Source: Aurelia coerulea (lineage: Eukaryota; Cnidaria; Scyphozoa; Semaeostomeae; Ulmaridae). From it: 64,000 bases of DNA. The translations under genes and the position numbers were made by a program. The first letter of the stretch is position 1, and every line of letters begins with the position of its first letter. The DNA is taken from the NCBI GenBank assembly GCA_039566865.1, contig CM076962.1:6380743-6444742 (forward strand), read 5' to 3'. Positions 59,299-64,000 of this stretch are shown one piece after another. The notes under the pieces were generated by a model. That model ran no database searches. It saw only the letters and a program-made list of their open reading frames with translations, and was not told the DNA's origin.

Positions 59299-59928
59299 TT
59301 AAGGGTAAAGTGGTCTAGGTACTGCAACGTAATTTTTCTGAACAGGAATATTATCTGTTAAATTGAGATGCAGTTTAAGATTTGGAACTGTACCAATGTC
59401 ATCATCATTTTGAGAGAAAGAATCTCGTTCTTCGCATAATGGTTTCAGAGCAGATTGTTTTTGAAGCTCGGTAAGGTCATTCAAATTGATTTGTTTGATG
59501 TAGTCTGGAATATCTTCGTTCGAAACAATATCATCCTTAACAGTATCGTTTGCACTAATGTCAGGATTTGCAACATCTTCTTTTAACTTTACATCTAAAG
59601 GTGCTACAGACTGTACTAGCTGAATTCGGCCAAGAAACGTACGTTTTGGTAAAACGATATTATGTTTCGAAACGTTTTTGACTTCAAACTTTACAACGCT
59701 CGATTTTCTTGGCTTTAACGAAAGTAAGGATTCCGAAATGATTAGGCCATAAGGAAACTCTGCATTTTCTTCAGGCTCGAAAATTACTGGAATTTCAGAA
59801 TCGATCGGTCCATGGTTAATTCGACACGAAATCTGGGAGCATTGTCCACTTTTTATCAAACAATCTTTCTTGTTTGTTCGAACAGCACAGAGATCAGTAT
59901 CAACGTTATCTTCGATGATATCGCGCAA
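59299..59928 (-). pseudogene. Gypsy 2 protease-RT linker
   Basis: About 209 codons with a beta-rich domain (VIFEPEENAEFPYGLIISES, NIVLPKRTFLGRIQLVQSV) and NLNDLTELQKQSALKPLCEE, typical of the region between retropepsin and RT in this Gypsy group. Stop at the RT boundary. Confidence 0.7.
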
Positions 59929-60152
59929 ATATTTACATCGTCAAGGCTCACACACGGAAAAACACACCCTAATTCAAGACTAGTCATTCCAGATTTAACA
60001 CACAATTCGATAACATTATATCCGACAAGTGGCAACGAAATGTCATCGCTTGCTACCAGAAATGGAACTAAAATCGGGTCTTGCTCGTGTTTCAATCTAA
60101 ACTCTAACTCAACAAAACCTTTATATTGTATAGGCGTACCATTAGCAGCAGT

Positions 60153-60821
60153 TCAGTCTAATTTGCAATCAATAAGTTCTGAAATATTCCTCAGCTTCGT
60201 ACCTGGAAAACGACTTCTTATAAACTGTTCCGAAAGAATGGAAACCTGGGCACCAGTGTTCCACAATGCTTCGACTGAAAGATTGTTCAATTGGCACTTA
60301 ATTGTACATTTGTTACCAACGAGTTTTGCGATTTTAGACGATTGTTTTGGAGTTAAATGCGTAACAAAATTTGCAAGCTTAGAATTCTTCTCGGAAACTT
60401 TCGATAAGACTTGAGCTGCATGACAAATAACGTTATGTTGTTGCCAATGTTTCTTTTGACACACTTTATTACAATATTTTACAAGACTGCACCCACCACA
60501 TTTCCAAATAGTTGAACCACTCTGTTTATTCCCGCAAAAATTATAAAATTGAGGCTTGACATCATCACCGGTTACTCCGTGCCCCCTGAAATAACCGAGG
60601 CAGGTTTCCCTAGCTAACATAATGAGGACATTGTGAACGAACGTGCCCTTGTTCACCGCATTGAAAACAATGTCGGCACTGTTGTCCCACGCCATTGGCT
60701 TTACAGTTACGGCAACCCATGGGACGACCATAACCACCGGGCCCATTGTAACGGCTTCGCCCACGACCGCGTGCTCTGTATTGAAATCTAGGAGGTAAAT
60801 TGCTCTCTGGATGCGTGTCAA
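60153..60821 (-). pseudogene. Gypsy 2 segment with MYND-type zinc finger and retropepsin
   Basis: FCGNKQSGSTIWKCGGCSLV followed by KYCNKVCQKKHWQQHNVICH fits the MYND pattern (Cys pairs, YC...CQ..HW..H...C), a protein-interaction module of host regulators. After a linker, ALWNTGAQVSILSEQFI is the retropepsin active-site strand, with Asn in place of the catalytic Asp. The first ~70 codons overlap the gag frame and are not the true reading. A stop follows at 60153. Confidence 0.75.
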
Positions 60822-62096
60822 CTTGGCTTTTGATAGCAGCTAATTCTGCTTTTAAATTCTGAATTTCTGCCGAAAGTTTTTCTGTTTGATTTTCAAAATT
60901 ACTACTATTTTTCTTCTGGGTTTTAGAGGTCTGAATACTCCCATTTTCTTGTTCTACGTTCACTACTGGCGCCTTCGCTGCTTTATAGCGCTCCGTTGCA
61001 GTTCCGATTTTCGCTTTTCTCTCCGCTTGCTTCGTTGCCAGCTCATTGACGCTTTTCATCAGCTCCTCGTCTGTGATCTGACTTTTCCTCAAAAAGGGTC
61101 GAAGATTAGTGACTAAATTATCATCGCGCAGGCCAGACTCGAAAGCTTTCAAAAAGGATTTTTCAACCAGTTGGGAACTGTATTCTGACTCGGCATACTC
61201 TTCTCGAGAAGCGAAAGATACTTTATTTCGTGCATCTAAAAGTAGCAGCAAAAACTGTTGTGCTATTTCCTACGGCTCTTGGATCGTCGTGACCATGACT
61301 TGGAAGAGATCTGAGGCTGTCTTTTCTTGGAAAAAGACGCGCAAAATTGATCGAAGTTTCCCAAGCTAACGTTGCGGGAGCGTTAAAATGTAATTTCTTA
61401 AGCTACTGTGCGGCGAAATTGATTTTATGATTGCATCAGATACTTCTTTTTCAGAATACCCTTTTTCGATAGCTGAGTCGATTTGATGGATTAATGAAAC
61501 ATAAGTTAGTTTATCATGTTGCCCTGGCTCACCAATTTGACCGGCAATTTTAAATTCTCTACGTAAAATACTAGAGGATTCTGGTGGAGCTTGATTCGAC
61601 TTCGTACAATTTGGAGAAAGGGTAAGTTTTTTGGCAATATCGACATGTTCAGATGGACTCATCTCCGAAAGTTTTTCTTTTGCTTCTCGCAGTTGCTCCA
61701 GAATGGTTTCTCGTGCATGTTCTGATTCTGACTGCAATTGTTGTAAATTACGGAGTTTCATATTTTCATATATATTTCATATTTCATTCTTTTAAGTTGC
61801 CCTTCAAGACCCGAAATTGTCATTTGAGCATTAATTTCTTCTGCTAATTTTTCTAATGGAGTACCTTTAAGTTTTGAAATGACATCACGCAGGAAAATAT
61901 CTAAGTCAAGATCTTCCTTTGGATCAAACACAACTTTTTCAACAACATTTCTGATTATTCTCACTAGCTGTGACCTACTTTTACTTTCAACTGATCCTTC
62001 TATCTTAAGATAACCAGAAACTTCTAACAAATTTTCAACAGTTTGTTGACAAAGGAGTGACTCTAGTTCCAACTGCAAATCCTCGATTTCAGACAT
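60610..62096 (-). pseudogene. Gypsy 2 gag
   Basis: ATG 62096: MSEIEDLQLELESLLCQQTV, VESKSRSQLVRIIRNVVEKV, and a heptad-rich region (62096-61758). A frameshift leads to 61761-61366 with coiled coil EHARETILEQLREAKEKLSE and capsid-like FKIAGQIGEPGQHDKLTYVS, SEKEVSDAIIKSISPHSSLR. A stop lies near 61270. 61251-60610 continues with LLLLLDARNKVSFASREEYA, LRPFLRKSQITDEELMKSVN, an RG-rich stretch (RARGRGRSRYNGPGGYG) and the knuckle CFQCGEQGHVRSQCP. This is the structural protein that packages the element RNA. Confidence 0.8.
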
Positions 62097-62397
62097 ATTT
62101 CAGTAATTTTAGGCCATAAAACAAACGAAAAGTTTCAGAATATTACCTCTCTCTCCGCTCCTCAAAAAAAGAAGAATCGCAACAGCAAAATCAACGCCAA
62201 AATCAACATCAAAAAGGCAAAAGGTCACCACCGCTCAACTACAACAAACAAGAAATACAACAGGAGACTTCCACTTAGCTTTGAGGGGTACGGCTGGCAC
62301 ACCCTCGATCTTGGTACGTGGCGGCGGCAAAATTGTGCGCTAAAACGGCATGGTAGCGGCAGCGGCGGTAAGCTGGACAGCAACGGTGAACGTTCTT

Positions 62398-63905
62398 TCC
62401 TACTTGAGTGATAAAATCCATCACAGATTTGAGAATGGTATGTTTACCGGCATGATTTTGATTGACCTACAAAAAGCATTTGACACAACTGACCATTAAA
62501 TTTTTCTAAATAAATTGGTCTGTTTTGGCTGTAGTGACTCTACAATTTCATGGTTTAAATCTTATCTCCAGGAGCGATCATTTTCTGTAAATATCGGAAA
62601 AGATTATTCAAACCCTGGTAATTTGTCTTGTGCAGTTCCTCAGGGGTCAATTCTTGGTCCACTCATTTTCCTCTTGTATGTGAATGACATGGCACGGGCA
62701 GTTGACTGTGACCTGTTTCTGTACGTGGATGATTCCTGCTTGCTCTTTCGGGACAAAGACATTGAGAACATAAATACCAACTTAAATAGAAACTTCAACT
62801 CCTTGTGTGATTGGTTTTTGGAAAATAATCTAAGTATTCATTTCGGAGAAGTCAAAAACCAAATCCATTCTTTTCGCCCGAAAGAAATGCAAAACCCTAA
62901 AAAAGCTTGACATCAGGAGGGGTGAAATAAAAATTAAACAGCACTCAATGGTCACATACCTTAGATGTGTTCTGGACAAGAATCTCTCTACGGAATCAAT
63001 GGCAACGAAAACGCTTGGAAAAATAAATGGCAAACTGAAATTTCTAAATAGAAAGCAAAGCTTCCTAGATAACTCTCTTCGCAGATTGCTCTTAAATGCT
63101 CTTATTCAACCCCATTTTGATTACGCATGCACCTCATGGTTCCCGATGCTGAATAAGAGGCTGTCCAAAAAAATCCAATCAGCACAGAACAAATGCATTC
63201 GCTTCTACTTGAATTTCAAAAACACAGCACATGCTGGGGCTACTGAATTCAAAGCTATAAATTGGCTCCCCACAAAGAACAGAGTTGATCAACATACATG
63301 TGTATACATAATGAAATTTTTCAAAGGAACGGCTCCAGCCTATACTCGTGAAATATTTCACCCAATCGACCAAAACCGAGTAACGAGAAGGTCTAAGTTT
63401 AAATTAAACCTCCCATTTCGCAAAAGTAACACTGGCCAAAAATGCCTGTCCTACTTGGGGCCAAAAATATGGAATAGCTTTTCTTCTGATTTAAAAAACT
63501 ACAAACAATATAAACTTGTTCAAACGCAAGATAAAGGAAAATGTTTTCCAAAAGATACAGAGAGAAGAAAACAACTTGTATGTGTTCTATTGAAACACGC
63601 CTCCTCTCCCATATAGATCACTCGGCCCTACTAAATTATGCTCCATCCATAATCACTTTAACATCTGTTGTTTACTTTTATTGTTTTTCTTTTGCGACCA
63701 CCTCTAAGGGGGCCATTATGGAAATGAGGTCAATATGACCTTTTAATGCTATCTCTGCCACTACAATTAGGGGTGTTTTTAACGTATTTATTTAATGAGC
63801 ATTGTCGTCGTATTTTATCTATTCTTTAGCTTTTTGAAAATTGTAAATTCTATTTATTTCTTGTAAATTGTTTTATTTTTCGTTGCAAATTTTAACATAC
63901 ATACA
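62398..63905 (+). pseudogene. 5'-truncated non-LTR retrotransposon RT
   Basis: Starts in RT motif A (MILIDLQKAFDTTDH then a stop at about 62498), continues SAVPQGSILGP-type motif B (CAVPQGSILGPLIFLLYVND) and the active site LYVDDSCLLF (62515-62910). After a frameshift it reads MVTYLRCVLDKNLSTESMAT, ALIQPHFDYACTSWFPMLNK, IQSAQNKCIRFYLNFKN (62948-63616). The 3' UTR ends at ACATACATACATA (about 63905-63920). It probably truncated the 5' end of Gypsy 2. Confidence 0.85.
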
Positions 63906-64000
63906 TAACATACATACATAGAAATGGTGACGTGGAACACAAGTGCTGCAGGCCATGTCATGCATCCATCAGTTATTTTGCTTCTCAAAAGTGACAAAGT

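Larger units (their letters stand above)
52858..62330 (-). mobile_element. Gypsy-type LTR retrotransposon 2, minus strand, interrupted
   Basis: Order on the minus strand: gag (62096-60610), MYND-like and CCHC fingers, protease (about 60250), linker (59928-59299), RT (59277-58400), RNase H (58400-58050), integrase remnant (57900-57498, 57444-57152, 54186-53749), non-coding stretch, possible polypurine tract AGAGGGGAAG (about 53120-53130) and LTR start TGTAGGGCTC at 53117. The left LTR end is unclear near the MITE; no 5' LTR is seen before 62330. Confidence 0.8.

Overview
The window is animal DNA made almost entirely of transposable elements, many nested inside one another. I see no bacterial-style operons, no rRNA and no recognisable tRNA. 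The AT-rich composition, the (TAA)n and (TCAA)n microsatellites, one exon-like block with splice sites, and the mix of elements (Penelope-like, Ngaro/DIRS-like, Gypsy, endonuclease-restricted and APE-type non-LTR elements, hAT-, mariner- and TTAA-type MITEs, Helentron-like units) suggest an invertebrate, most likely a cnidarian such as a stony coral or anemone. That assignment is inference from the families present, not proof.

Region by region: 0-5.9 kb holds six 3' fragments of non-LTR elements with a restriction-like endonuclease, on both strands, each bounded by (TAA)n; one is split by a 331-bp solo LTR. 5.9-11.2 kb is a minus-strand tyrosine-recombinase-type (Ngaro-like) element recognised by its split direct repeats and gag-like ORF1; it sits inside a (TAA)n array and carries a 32-bp minisatellite. 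11.3-14 kb is an APE-type non-LTR element. 14.4-21.5 kb holds a large foldback element, a second truncated non-LTR copy, a second solo LTR and a hAT MITE. 21.6-25.6 kb is a decayed Penelope-like element (PLE2) split by a foldback MITE. 25.6-34.8 kb is a minus-strand Gypsy element interrupted by a foldback MITE and by a 5.3-kb block holding a 5'-truncated non-LTR element and a Penelope-like element (PLE1) with a 938-codon open frame containing reverse transcriptase and GIY-YIG endonuclease.

34.8-45 kb is non-coding and structural: a 1-kb TIR element, two adjacent giant palindromes with target duplications, and two head-to-tail units that look like Helentron-type (DINE-like) elements with minisatellite cores. 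45-50 kb has two more non-LTR fragments, one carrying a TTAA MITE. At 50.6 kb is the only convincing candidate for a host-gene exon. 52.2-62.3 kb is a second minus-strand Gypsy element whose gag-pol contains a MYND-type zinc finger; it has lost the integrase core and the RT active site and is interrupted by a nearly intact non-LTR element. The window ends in another non-LTR RT copy.

The genes do not form a pathway. Each belongs to a selfish element, and most are inactivated by frameshifts, stops, truncation or insertion. PLE1 is the least damaged. The most noteworthy signals are the recurring hammerhead-like motifs, the clustering of endonuclease-bearing elements in (TAA)n, the split-direct-repeat element, the tandem Helentron-like pair and the family of CAGGGTGTC foldback elements.
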